From assembly GCA_964628515.1 (NCBI GenBank), contig CAZVNZ010000054.1:1-8716 (forward strand): a DNA stretch of 8,716 nucleotides. The letters run 5' to 3'. A model generated the notes under the pieces. That model did not search any database. It was not told the origin of the DNA and worked only from the letters and a program-made list of their open reading frames with translations. Positions 1 through 7,174 of the stretch are shown piece after piece; the stretch's first letter is position 1, and every line of letters begins with the position of its first letter. This DNA is from CAZVNZ01 sp964628515. Its GTDB lineage: Bacteria; Bacillota; Clostridia; Christensenellales; Christensenellaceae. The position numbers and the translations under genes are program-made.

Positions 1-113
1 AAAATGCTATATAGCATCTTGATTTATGTTAGACGCTTTGCGTCTTATAATAAGGCAGCTATATGCTCATTTTATACCAAAAGTTGTTGTATAACTTTTG
101 ACAAAATGCTATA
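1..113. repeat. Candidate small palindromic interspersed repeat upstream of recG (left part possibly cut by the window edge)
   Basis: This AT-rich stretch is bounded by an 11-base direct repeat, AAAATGCTATA, at 1-11 and 103-113. It contains a perfect 14-base palindrome (ATGCTATATAGCAT, 4-17). A perfect 6-bp hairpin follows (AGACGC, TTT loop, GCGTCT, 31-45). A longer hairpin lies at 78-100: eight perfect pairs (CAAAAGTT/AACTTTTG), then one G-U and one T-A pair closing a 3-base loop. This density of dyads resembles short mobile-derived or REP/MITE-like elements of Clostridia, but copy number cannot be judged from one copy. Neither strand shows a hairpin followed by a proper T-run, so it is not a clear terminator. 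The frame starting at base 1 is open until TAA at 112-114, so this could instead be the end of an upstream gene. A possible -10 box, TATAAT, lies at 46-51 but without a good -35. Confidence 0.4.
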
Positions 114-116
114 ACT

Positions 117-2132
117 ATGGAGATAAACGACGCACTGCAAACAATTAACGGTATTGGGGAAAAAACCCTAAAACTATTTAAGAAATTGGAAATTTACAGT
201 ATAAGAGACCTACTGTATTATTTTCCCCGTGCCTACAAAGATTTATCTAACATAAAAGCCATAAATCAGCTAAAAATCGGAGAAATCGGCTTTTTAAAGG
301 TTAGTGTGCAAAGCGACGTAGTAACTAAATATATACGACAGGGCTTGGAAATAACCACCTTTATAGTTTCGGACGGCACAGGCATTATTAATGTAGATAT
401 TTTTAATCAAGTGCATATAAAGCGGTACATAACAAAGGGAAGTACACTATATTTATACGGAAAAATAGATTACTCCTACAACAAACTGAAAATTACTTCG
501 CCCGAAATTTATTTTTCCAAACCGCAGGCAAATTTTTTGCCCATATACTCACTAACCGCTGGGCTTACCCAAAATATGTTGCGCAAATTCCAAAAACAAG
601 CCATAGAAAACACAAAAATAACCGAATTTTACTCCGCAAGATTTATAGAAAGCTGTAATTTATCACCCATAAATGAAGCTATTACTAATATTCACTTCCC
701 AAATACTTTGGAGGATGCCAAAAAAGCACGTAGCCGAATGGTTTTCGACGAGCTTTTGGTGTTTAACAGAATGTTAGAGCTTTTAGACGACGAGCAGATA
801 AACAACAACAACTTTGACTTTAAAACAAGGGATGCTACGGAGTTTTTAAGCAAACTCACTTTTACACTTACGGATGCTCAAAAAAAAGTAATGGAAGAAA
901 TTGCCGAAGATTTTACAAAAGAAAAGTTGATGAACAGGCTTGTGCAGGGGGATGTGGGCTCGGGCAAAACGGTTGTTGCCTTCTTTGCAATGTTTTTGGC
1001 ATATAAAAACGGATACCAAAGCATACTTATGGCGCCTACGGAAATACTTGCAAATCAGCATTACAATACGGCTTTACACTTTTTTGGTGATGATGATGTA
1101 GTACTTGTAACAGGTGCGCTAAACGCAAAAGCAAAGAGGGAGGCATACGCTAAAATCAGCGATGGCAGGGCAAAAATTATTATTGGAACTCACGCACTTT
1201 TGTTTGCAAAAGCGTCCTATAAAAATGTTGCCCTTATAATTACAGACGAGCAACACAGGTTTGGCGTAGCGCAACGGGCAAAACTGGCAGGAGACAACAA
1301 AGATGTGCACACTCTAATTATGTCAGCAACCCCCATTCCACGCTCTTTAGCCCTTGTTATATACAAAAAAACGGATATTTCAATTATAAACCAAATGCCC
1401 GAAGGCAGAAAAGAGATTAAAACACACATCATCAGAAAAAATAAATATGAAGGTATGCTAAATTTTATTAAGGGTGAACTTAAAAAAGGCAAGCAAGCAT
1501 ACATAGTTTGCCCATTAATAGAGGAAAACGAGGACAGCGATTTAAAATCCGCTAAAGAGATGTTTTTAGAGATTAAAAAGAATTTTACAGGTTATAATTT
1601 AGCGTTGCTCCACGGCAAACTTAAAAATACGGAAAAGCAGGAAATAATGGAGGGCTTCAAAGAGGGGAAAATTCAACTTATTGTTTCTACTACCGTAATA
1701 GAAGTGGGCATAAATGTGCCTAACGCAACGGTTATGGCGGTGCAAAATGCCGAGCGCTTTGGGCTTGCTCAACTCCATCAACTAAGAGGCAGAGTGGGGA
1801 GGGGAGAGGCGCAATCCTATTGCTTTTTGGTGTCGGACAACAGTAATTCATATGAGCGTCTAAATGTCCTTGTAAACTCTGCGGACGGCTTTGAAATTGC
1901 AGAAAAAGATATGATGCTAAGGGGCGTGGGAGATGTTTTTGGCACAAAACAACACGGAGAAAACTCCCTAAAAATTGCAAGTTTAATTTCGGATATTTCT
2001 CTGTTTGAGTATTCCGCAAAAATGCTTAATGAAATGAAAGCCAACCCCACATATAAAGTGGAGTACGATGCGATAACAAAACAAGCGCAAATCAACATAA
2101 ACGAAACCCTTGTGGAAATAGCTTTTAATTAG
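117..2132 (+). CDS. recG: ATP-dependent DNA helicase RecG
   Basis: RecG is a cytoplasmic superfamily 2 helicase that remodels stalled replication forks and branch-migrates Holliday junctions. The 671-residue product is near the usual family length and looks complete. A helix-hairpin-helix-like start (NGIGEKTLKLF, about 11-21) leads to the OB-fold wedge domain at about 50-135, which binds branched DNA. The motor follows: Q-motif region with Q255, Walker A GDVGSGKT (278-285), motif Ia APTEILANQH (306-315), Walker B DEQH (377-380), motif III SATPIPRS (403-410), and motif VI QLRGRVGRG (555-563). The C-terminal LRGVGDVFGTKQHG (601-614) corresponds to the RecG translocation motif. ATG at 117 is the first in-frame start after a stop at 99-101, and it has no recognisable Shine-Dalgarno sequence. 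The next gene is the unrelated his operon with its own promoter, so recG is probably a separate unit. Confidence 0.97.
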   Translation: MEINDALQTINGIGEKTLKLFKKLEIYSIRDLLYYFPRAYKDLSNIKAINQLKIGEIGFLKVSVQSDVVTKYIRQGLEITTFIVSDGTGIINVDIFNQVHIKRYITKGSTLYLYGKIDYSYNKLKITSPEIYFSKPQANFLPIYSLTAGLTQNMLRKFQKQAIENTKITEFYSARFIESCNLSPINEAITNIHFPNTLEDAKKARSRMVFDELLVFNRMLELLDDEQINNNNFDFKTRDATEFLSKLTFTLTDAQKKVMEEIAEDFTKEKLMNRLVQGDVGSGKTVVAFFAMFLAYKNGYQSILMAPTEILANQHYNTALHFFGDDDVVLVTGALNAKAKREAYAKISDGRAKIIIGTHALLFAKASYKNVALIITDEQHRFGVAQRAKLAGDNKDVHTLIMSATPIPRSLALVIYKKTDISIINQMPEGRKEIKTHIIRKNKYEGMLNFIKGELKKGKQAYIVCPLIEENEDSDLKSAKEMFLEIKKNFTGYNLALLHGKLKNTEKQEIMEGFKEGKIQLIVSTTVIEVGINVPNATVMAVQNAERFGLAQLHQLRGRVGRGEAQSYCFLVSDNSNSYERLNVLVNSADGFEIAEKDMMLRGVGDVFGTKQHGENSLKIASLISDISLFEYSAKMLNEMKANPTYKVEYDAITKQAQININETLVEIAFN

Positions 2133-2134
2133 TA

Positions 2135-2163
2135 TTGACATTACCTTGGTAGTGTGTTAATAT
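2135..2163 (+). promoter_or_regulatory. Sigma-A-type promoter of the his operon
   Basis: A perfect -35 box, TTGACA, lies at 2135-2140, beginning three bases after the recG stop codon. A -10 candidate, TAATAT (2158-2163), sits 17 bases downstream. A perfect TATAAT is also present at 2161-2166, but with a 20-base spacer, so the exact -10 register is uncertain. Either choice puts the transcript start near 2170 and gives a leader of about 95 bases before hisZ. No terminator separates recG from this promoter, so some read-through from recG is possible. Confidence 0.65.
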
Positions 2164-2217
2164 AATAGCTGTTTACTAAGATAAATTATAGTATGTTATT
2201 TATTTATGATGATTATG

Positions 2218-2243
2218 TAGCGGTTAGAAATAGGTGACTGCTA
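2218..2243 (+). other. Candidate RNA hairpin in the his operon leader
   Basis: Bases 2218-2226 (TAGCGGTTA) pair with 2235-2243 (TGACTGCTA) to form a continuous 9-bp stem with two G-U pairs and an 8-base loop. It ends 11 bases before the hisZ ribosome binding site and is followed by an A-run rather than a T-run, so it is not an intrinsic terminator. The leader has no T-box signature (no sequence like AGGGTGGNACCGCG) and no His-rich leader peptide. The only nearby short frame reads Met-Met-Ile-Met-stop from 2207. A regulatory role is speculative and the stem may be due to chance. Confidence 0.25.
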
Positions 2244-2254
2244 AAAAAAGTAAG

Positions 2255-2261
2255 AAAGGAG
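2255..2261 (+). promoter_or_regulatory. Strong ribosome binding site of hisZ
   Basis: AAAGGAG is followed by a 6-base spacer and the ATG at 2268. This is the only near-ideal, free-standing Shine-Dalgarno site of the operon, and it supports 2268 as the start of the first gene. Downstream genes rely on weaker sites combined with stop/start overlaps. Confidence 0.8.
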
Positions 2262-2267
2262 CTATTA

Positions 2268-3377
2268 ATGGCGCTTTATACAAATAAATTAAAATTGCAA
2301 GTACCAACGGGTACCTCGGACTTTTTACCGGTAGAATGCAAAGCAAAAAGGGAAATTGAAAGTAAACTCCGCAGGGAGTTTTACCTGGCAGGTTACGACG
2401 AAATAGAAACCCCCTCCTTCGAATATTACGACGTTTTTACCAACGATGCGGTACCTTACGTGCAAGAAAATATGATAAAATTTTTCGATTTATCCGGCAG
2501 AATACTTGCATTAAGACCGGATATTACAGGGCCCATAGCTCGAATGGCATCTACAAAACTACTTAATAAAACGGACAAACTAAGACTTTGCTATATTGGA
2601 AATGCCTACGGGTTTTCTCATAAGGGTATTAACGAAAAGGCGGAGTTTACTCAAGCAGGTGTGGAATTAATAGGCATAGACGGCGCAAAAGCGGATGCGG
2701 AGGTAATAGCTTTAGCTATACAATCTTTGCTTAGTGTGGGGGTTAATTGCCTTAAAATAGATATTGGACAGGTTGGCTTTTTTAAAGGATTGTTAGAGGA
2801 CACCAACTTTTCCGAAGAAGATACGGAAAAAATACGTGGGTTAATTAATTCTAAAAACAGCGTGGATTTAGATTTCTTTTTGCAAACGACAAAAACAAAC
2901 GAAAACACAAAAAACAGCCTTAAAAATTTAATTACATTGTTTGGTGGTAAAGAGGTAATAGCCACCGCTAAAAACCTTGCAAAAAACGAAAAATGCGCAC
3001 AAGCCATAAACAACTTGCAGGAAGTTTACGAAATTTTATGCGAGTACGGCTTTAAAAACTACATAACAATAGATTTAGGCATACTAAGCGATTTTAACTA
3101 TTATTCCGGCATAATATTCAGAGGAATAACAGACGGCATTGGTGCTCCGCTACTAAGTGGTGGTAGGTACGGCGGGCTTTACAAAGAGTTTGGCATAAAC
3201 ACCACCGCAACCGGTTTTGCCATGGGCATAAAGGAAATACTTATAATTTTAGACAAAGAAAACAAACTAAAGCAAAACAGCGAGGATATTACATATATAG
3301 AAAACAAGTGCAGTAGCGAGGCGTTTGCCCTTGCCACCAAACTAAGACAACAAAACAAAAGGGCGGTAATAAAGTAA
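2268..3377 (+). CDS. hisZ: ATP phosphoribosyltransferase regulatory subunit HisZ
   Basis: HisZ is a catalytically dead paralogue of histidyl-tRNA synthetase. It assembles with short-form HisG to build an active, histidine-inhibited ATP phosphoribosyltransferase. The 369-residue protein keeps the class II synthetase fold: the PTGTSDFLP start (13-21), LRPDITGPIARM (82-93), QAGVELIG (129-136), a DLGILSDFNYYSG stretch (269-281) like the synthetase histidine-binding loop, and a motif-3-like LLSGGRYGGLY (295-305). In the motif 2 region the usual FR is replaced by YG (114-115), removing the aminoacylation arginine, as expected for HisZ and not for HisRS. Little follows the catalytic-like core; the product ends at about residue 369 and appears to lack a full anticodon-binding domain. 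Its TAA stop directly abuts the hisG ATG. The neighbouring short hisG strongly supports HisZ over HisS. Confidence 0.93.
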   Translation: MALYTNKLKLQVPTGTSDFLPVECKAKREIESKLRREFYLAGYDEIETPSFEYYDVFTNDAVPYVQENMIKFFDLSGRILALRPDITGPIARMASTKLLNKTDKLRLCYIGNAYGFSHKGINEKAEFTQAGVELIGIDGAKADAEVIALAIQSLLSVGVNCLKIDIGQVGFFKGLLEDTNFSEEDTEKIRGLINSKNSVDLDFFLQTTKTNENTKNSLKNLITLFGGKEVIATAKNLAKNEKCAQAINNLQEVYEILCEYGFKNYITIDLGILSDFNYYSGIIFRGITDGIGAPLLSGGRYGGLYKEFGINTTATGFAMGIKEILIILDKENKLKQNSEDITYIENKCSSEAFALATKLRQQNKRAVIK

Positions 3378-4010
3378 ATGGAGCTTACAATAGCCTTAGC
3401 AAAAGGCAGATTAACAAAATACGCAATAAAACTGTTTAACAAATGCGGTATAAATACCAAAGAATTAGAGGAAGACACACGTAGATTGGTGGTATACGAC
3501 ACTCAAAATAATTTAAGATTTATTTTGGTTAAACCCTCAGATGTGCCTGTTTACGTGCATTACGGAATTGCAGATATTGGCATTGCAGGCAAAGATACCC
3601 TTTTAGAGTCCGGGTTAACCATGTACGAAATGTTGGACTTAAATTACGGCAAATGCAAAATCTCGGTGGCAGGGTACAAAAATCCGGAAAATTCCATAAC
3701 ATCACACATAAAAAGAGTGGCGACAAAATACCCAAGGATTGCCAAAATGTATTACGACGGCAAGGGGGAGGATATTGAAATAATTAAGTTAAACGGCAGT
3801 ATAGAGCTTGCACCCATTCTTAATTTAAGTGATGTTATCGTAGATATTGTGGAAAGCGGAAACACAATTAGGGAAAACGGTTTATCCGTACTTGAGGATA
3901 TTTGCGATATTTCTGCTCGCCTTGTGGTAAATCAAGTTAGTTTAAAAACTAAGCAAGAAAAGATAAAACCCCTTATAGACAGCATAAAAAATGCCTTGGA
4001 GGAAAGCTGA
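3378..4010 (+). CDS. hisG: ATP phosphoribosyltransferase catalytic subunit, short form
   Basis: HisG condenses ATP with PRPP to form N1-(5'-phosphoribosyl)-ATP, the first and feedback-controlled step of histidine synthesis. The 210-residue product is the short form, lacking the C-terminal allosteric domain of the roughly 300-residue long form, so it needs HisZ. Visible family motifs are ALAKGRL (6-12), GIADIGIAGKD (63-73), ELAPILNLSD (143-152) and the PRPP-binding loop DIVESGNTIRENGL (156-169). The ATG follows the hisZ stop with no gap. The only purine-rich site upstream is GGG at 3361-3363, rather far away, so translation probably depends on ribosomes finishing hisZ. This would help keep the two subunits in balance. 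Confidence 0.97.
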   Translation: MELTIALAKGRLTKYAIKLFNKCGINTKELEEDTRRLVVYDTQNNLRFILVKPSDVPVYVHYGIADIGIAGKDTLLESGLTMYEMLDLNYGKCKISVAGYKNPENSITSHIKRVATKYPRIAKMYYDGKGEDIEIIKLNGSIELAPILNLSDVIVDIVESGNTIRENGLSVLEDICDISARLVVNQVSLKTKQEKIKPLIDSIKNALEES

Positions 4011-5299
4011 TGTTACCCATTATTAACGCAAACCAAACACAAAGTATTACAGAGCGCCTACTAAAAAGAGGGGAAGGGGATTTTTCTGCTCAAGAAAAGA
4101 TTGTGGAGGAAATAATAGCAAACATTGCAAGTAAGGGAGATGAAGCCCTATTTGAATACACAAAGAAATTTGATAACTTTAATATTAACGAAGGCAATAT
4201 TTGTGTTTCCAAAAAAGAAATTGAGGATGCATACACCAAAGTGCCTAAAGAATTGGTTGAAATAATTAAAGAGGCAGGCAAGAATATAGAAGAGTTTCAT
4301 AATATGCAAAAACGCAAGGATTGGTTTTTGGAGCAGGGGGGCAAAATTTTAGGCCAGCTTTATATACCCGTGGAAAGTGTGGGTGTATATGTGCCCGGAG
4401 GAAAAGCCGCTTACCCTTCAAGTGTGCTTATGAATATTATTCCGGCAAAATGCGCAGGAGTGGAAAATATTTACGTTGCCACACCGGCAGTAAACGGCAA
4501 AGTAAGCGAAACTACAATAGTATCCGCAGATATTGCAGGGGCGGACAAAATATACAAAATAGGCGGGGCACAAGCGGTGGCAAGTTTTGCATACGGCACA
4601 AAGAGTGTGCCAAAAGTGGATAAAATTACAGGGCCGGGAAACATATACGTTGCTTTAGCAAAAAAACGTGTGTACGGACAGGTGGGTATAGATATGATTG
4701 CAGGGCCTTCCGAAGTGCTTATTGTAGCGGATAAATTCGCAAACGAGAAATATATTGCGGCAGATTTTCTCTCCCAAGCGGAGCATGACGAGTTGGCGGC
4801 TTGCGTTTTGGTTACGGACAATTTAGAATTTGCAAAAAAAGTAAGCAAAGAAATAGAAAAGCAAGCAAATAATTTGCCAAAAAAAGAAATTGTAATGAAA
4901 TCTTTAAATAATTATGGTACAATAATTATTGCAAAAGATGTGGATGACGCAATCAGAGTAGCAAATATTTTTGCTCCCGAGCATATGGAGGTTTGCGTAC
5001 AAAACCCCAAAGATTATCTGCACAAAATAAAAAATGCAGGCTCTATATTTTTAGGAGAATACTCTCCCGAGCCTTTGGGTGATTATTTTGCAGGCACAAA
5101 CCATGTACTGCCCACAAACGGCACGGCAAGGTTTTCCTCTCCATTAAATGTAGACGATTTTCAAAAAAAATCATCCGTAATTTATTACAGCAAAGAAGAA
5201 TTTGAAAAGGTTTACAAAAAAATAGAAAAATTTGCTTTAAGCGAGGGGTTAGATGCTCACGCAAGAAGTGCAAAAATACGTTTTGAAGGTATAGAATAA
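4010..5299 (+). CDS. hisD: Histidinol dehydrogenase
   Basis: HisD is the zinc-dependent, NAD-linked enzyme that oxidises L-histidinol through histidinal to L-histidine, the last two steps of the pathway. The 429-residue length is typical. The family signature runs from about 231 to 265 (AGPSEVLIVAD, then SQAEHDELA). Likely zinc ligands, by comparison with the E. coli enzyme, are Q256, H259, D358 and H417. E324 and H325 in FAPEHMEV form the catalytic Glu-His pair, and NHVLPT (364-369) is also conserved. The PGGKAAYPSSVLM segment (129-141) matches the substrate/NAD region. The start overlaps the hisG stop by one base (TGATG). A good GGAGG site at 3998-4002 lies inside the end of hisG, seven bases before the ATG. 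Confidence 0.98.
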   Translation: MLPIINANQTQSITERLLKRGEGDFSAQEKIVEEIIANIASKGDEALFEYTKKFDNFNINEGNICVSKKEIEDAYTKVPKELVEIIKEAGKNIEEFHNMQKRKDWFLEQGGKILGQLYIPVESVGVYVPGGKAAYPSSVLMNIIPAKCAGVENIYVATPAVNGKVSETTIVSADIAGADKIYKIGGAQAVASFAYGTKSVPKVDKITGPGNIYVALAKKRVYGQVGIDMIAGPSEVLIVADKFANEKYIAADFLSQAEHDELAACVLVTDNLEFAKKVSKEIEKQANNLPKKEIVMKSLNNYGTIIIAKDVDDAIRVANIFAPEHMEVCVQNPKDYLHKIKNAGSIFLGEYSPEPLGDYFAGTNHVLPTNGTARFSSPLNVDDFQKKSSVIYYSKEEFEKVYKKIEKFALSEGLDAHARSAKIRFEGIE

Positions 5300-5874
5300 T
5301 GAGTAGCGAGTTTTCAAGAAAAACCACAGAAACAGATATTAAACTTAATTTGCAAATATACGGCGAGGGCAAGTACAAAATAAACTCGGGCATTGGCTTT
5401 TTTAACCATATGTTAGAGCTTTTTGCAAAGCACGGTCAATTTAATTTAGAGCTAAATTGCGTAGGGGATTTAGATGTAGACGGGCATCACACGGTAGAGG
5501 ACTGCGGAATTTTGCTGGGTAAAGCCTTTGCAACCGCATCAAAAGAAAAAATAAAGAGATACGCAACAAAATTTGTGCCAATGGACGAGGCACTTGTTAT
5601 GGTAAACACAGATGTTTCGGGCAGAGGATTTTTAGTTTTTAACGTAGATTTGCCAAATGTGACGGTAGGGAGTTTTGATGCACAGCTTTGCGAGGAGTTT
5701 TTCAGAGCACTTGCCCTAAACGCAGGAATTACCCTACATATTAACTTACAGTACGGCAAAAACACACATCATATAATAGAAGGAATTTTTAAGGCGGTGG
5801 CTCACTCCTTAAGGGAGGCATACACTATTGATGACAGCCTAAAGGGAGTGCTTTCTACAAAAGGGGTTTTATGA
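5299..5874 (+). CDS. hisB: Imidazoleglycerol-phosphate dehydratase, monofunctional
   Basis: HisB removes water from imidazole glycerol phosphate to give imidazole acetol phosphate, using a di-manganese centre in a 24-mer in the well-studied homologues. The 191-residue protein consists of the dehydratase alone and lacks the N-terminal histidinol-phosphate phosphatase domain of the E. coli fusion. Metal-binding histidine and acidic clusters are visible: GFFNHML with H37, H45, DGHHTVED with H63, H64 and E67, MDEALV with E97, HHIIEG with H157, H158 and E161, and H169. The ATG overlaps the hisD stop by one base (TAATG). GAAGG at 5285-5289 is the likely ribosome binding site. Its product needs HisC, which is not encoded in this window. 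Confidence 0.97.
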   Translation: MSSEFSRKTTETDIKLNLQIYGEGKYKINSGIGFFNHMLELFAKHGQFNLELNCVGDLDVDGHHTVEDCGILLGKAFATASKEKIKRYATKFVPMDEALVMVNTDVSGRGFLVFNVDLPNVTVGSFDAQLCEEFFRALALNAGITLHINLQYGKNTHHIIEGIFKAVAHSLREAYTIDDSLKGVLSTKGVL

Positions 5875-6464
5875 TAGCAATTATAGATTACGGCATAGGT
5901 AATTTACGAAGTGTGCAAAAAGCCTTTGAATATGTGGGGCTAAGCGCAATACTAACGAGCGATATTACTAAAATAAAGGATGCTTCCCACATTGTATTGC
6001 CGGGCGTTGGCGCATTTAACGATGCCCTCACAAAACTTGATGAATACAATATGTGTGATGTTATATTAGCCGAAATAAAAAAAGGTAAAGCATTTTTGGG
6101 CATTTGCTTAGGTATGCAACTGCTTTTTGAAAAAAGCACAGAAAACGGAGAGCATAGCGGTTTTGGCATTATGGAGGGGGAAGTGGTGCCAATAATTACG
6201 CAGGCTTTGCCCGTGCCACATATGTGTTGGAACAAATTAGACATAAAAGCAAATTTGCTGATTAATACCCCTAACCAATTTGTTTATTTTACACATTCCT
6301 ATTGTATTAAGGAATCTAAACACGCTATTGCATATACCACCTACGAGGAGGAATTTGTAAGTGCGGTCAATAAAGATAATATATACGGAACACAATTTCA
6401 TCCGGAAAAAAGCGGAGAAGTGGGGCTTAAAATGTTAAAAAATTTTGGAGGTATTAGCTTATGA
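5871..6464 (+). CDS. hisH: Imidazole glycerol phosphate synthase, glutamine amidotransferase subunit
   Basis: HisH hydrolyses glutamine and passes ammonia through a tunnel to HisF. The 197-residue protein is a class I glutamine amidotransferase. It begins with IIDYGIGNLRSV (4-15) and carries the oxyanion-loop region PGVGAF (44-49). The nucleophile elbow GICLGMQ contains C79, and the other triad members are H177 and E179 in QFHPEKSG. One oddity is the normally conserved HMGWN segment at the HisF interface, which reads HMCWN with Cys119 (codon TGT, 6225-6227); a single base change from GGT would explain it. Otherwise the frame is intact and the triad complete, so it is probably active. The start overlaps hisB by four bases (ATGA), with AGGGG at 5862-5866 upstream. 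hisF lies one gene downstream. Confidence 0.97.
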   Translation: MIAIIDYGIGNLRSVQKAFEYVGLSAILTSDITKIKDASHIVLPGVGAFNDALTKLDEYNMCDVILAEIKKGKAFLGICLGMQLLFEKSTENGEHSGFGIMEGEVVPIITQALPVPHMCWNKLDIKANLLINTPNQFVYFTHSYCIKESKHAIAYTTYEEEFVSAVNKDNIYGTQFHPEKSGEVGLKMLKNFGGISL

Positions 6465-7174
6465 AGATTTATCCCGCAATAGATATTAAAGACGGAAAAT
6501 GCGTAAGACTGGTGCAAGGTGAGATACAAAACATGACGGAGTACGGAGACCCTCTAAGCATGGCTAAAAAATGGCAGGACAGTGGAGCGGCATATTTGCA
6601 TCTTGTGGATTTAGATGCGGCATTTTCGGGAGAATTTGTAAATAAAAATGTTGTAGCGCAAATTGTGGACGCACTTAAAATTCCCGTGCAAATGGGTGGC
6701 GGAGTGCGCACGAAAGAGGATATTAAAATTCGCTTGGACGAAGTGGGAATATCAAGAGTAATTGTGGGTACGGCGGCTGTAGAAAACTTAGATTTGCTTT
6801 CTTGGGCGGTTTCTCGGTACGGAGACAGGATTGCGGTGGGCATAGATGCAAAAGAAGGTAAGGTAGCAATAAAGGGTTGGGTGGAATCGTCAGACATAGA
6901 CCCTGTGGACTTAGCCGATACCGTACATAAATTAGGAGTCAAAACCATAATTTATACGGATATTGCAAAGGACGGAATGTTAGAAGGACCAAATATAGAA
7001 AAAACGGAGCAAATAGTAAGAAAAACCTGGATGAACTTAATAGCATCCGGCGGAATAACCTGTATAGACGATATTGTAAGGGTAAAAGGCACAGGCGCTT
7101 GCGGATGTATTATAGGAAAAGCGCTGTATTCAGGGGCTATTACCTTAGAAGATGCGCTAAAGGCGGCAAAATAA
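6461..7174 (+). CDS. hisA: Phosphoribosylformimino-5-aminoimidazole carboxamide ribotide (ProFAR) isomerase
   Basis: HisA carries out an Amadori rearrangement that converts ProFAR to PRFAR. The 237-residue protein is a (beta/alpha)8 barrel of the HisA/HisF family. The catalytic aspartates are visible as D8 in YPAIDIKDG and D129 in VGIDAKEG. Phosphate-binding loops are MGGGVRT (78-84) and ASGGIT (195-200), and YTDIAKDGML (165-174) matches HisA. The KGW at 138-140 after the second catalytic Asp also favours HisA over HisF. The dual-function PriA seems unlikely in this type of organism, though trp genes cannot be checked here. The ATG overlaps the hisH stop (ATGA), with a strong GGAGG at 6447-6451, nine bases upstream. 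Confidence 0.96.
   Translation: MKIYPAIDIKDGKCVRLVQGEIQNMTEYGDPLSMAKKWQDSGAAYLHLVDLDAAFSGEFVNKNVVAQIVDALKIPVQMGGGVRTKEDIKIRLDEVGISRVIVGTAAVENLDLLSWAVSRYGDRIAVGIDAKEGKVAIKGWVESSDIDPVDLADTVHKLGVKTIIYTDIAKDGMLEGPNIEKTEQIVRKTWMNLIASGGITCIDDIVRVKGTGACGCIIGKALYSGAITLEDALKAAK

Noticed and set aside
98..115. TTGACA at 98-103 and TATAAC at 110-115 as a recG promoter
   Set aside because: The spacing is only 6 bases, and a properly spaced -10 would fall inside recG. The TTGACA is also part of the 78-100 hairpin and its flank, so the match is probably incidental.
2150..2178. TAGT...ACTA dyad around the his promoter as a TrpR-family (HisR/YerC-like) operator
   Set aside because: Only four bases per arm match across a 21-base gap. 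That is expected by chance, and I cannot recall the operator consensus precisely enough to claim it.
2268..3377. Histidyl-tRNA synthetase (hisS) as an alternative to hisZ
   Set aside because: The motif 2 Arg is replaced, the anticodon-binding domain is missing, and a short-form hisG is directly adjacent; all three point to HisZ.
4321..4623. A 100-residue open frame on the + strand inside hisD
   Set aside because: It lies wholly within hisD in another frame, has low-complexity Arg/Lys/Gly-rich composition, and has no recognisable domain. It is a shadow of hisD.
7099..7173. Upstream ATG at 7099 as the start of hisF, adding 25 residues
   Set aside because: It would overlap hisA by 76 bases and add a sequence unlike any HisF N-terminus. 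ATG 7174 gives the usual IIPCLDV start and fits the 1-base overlap pattern of the operon.
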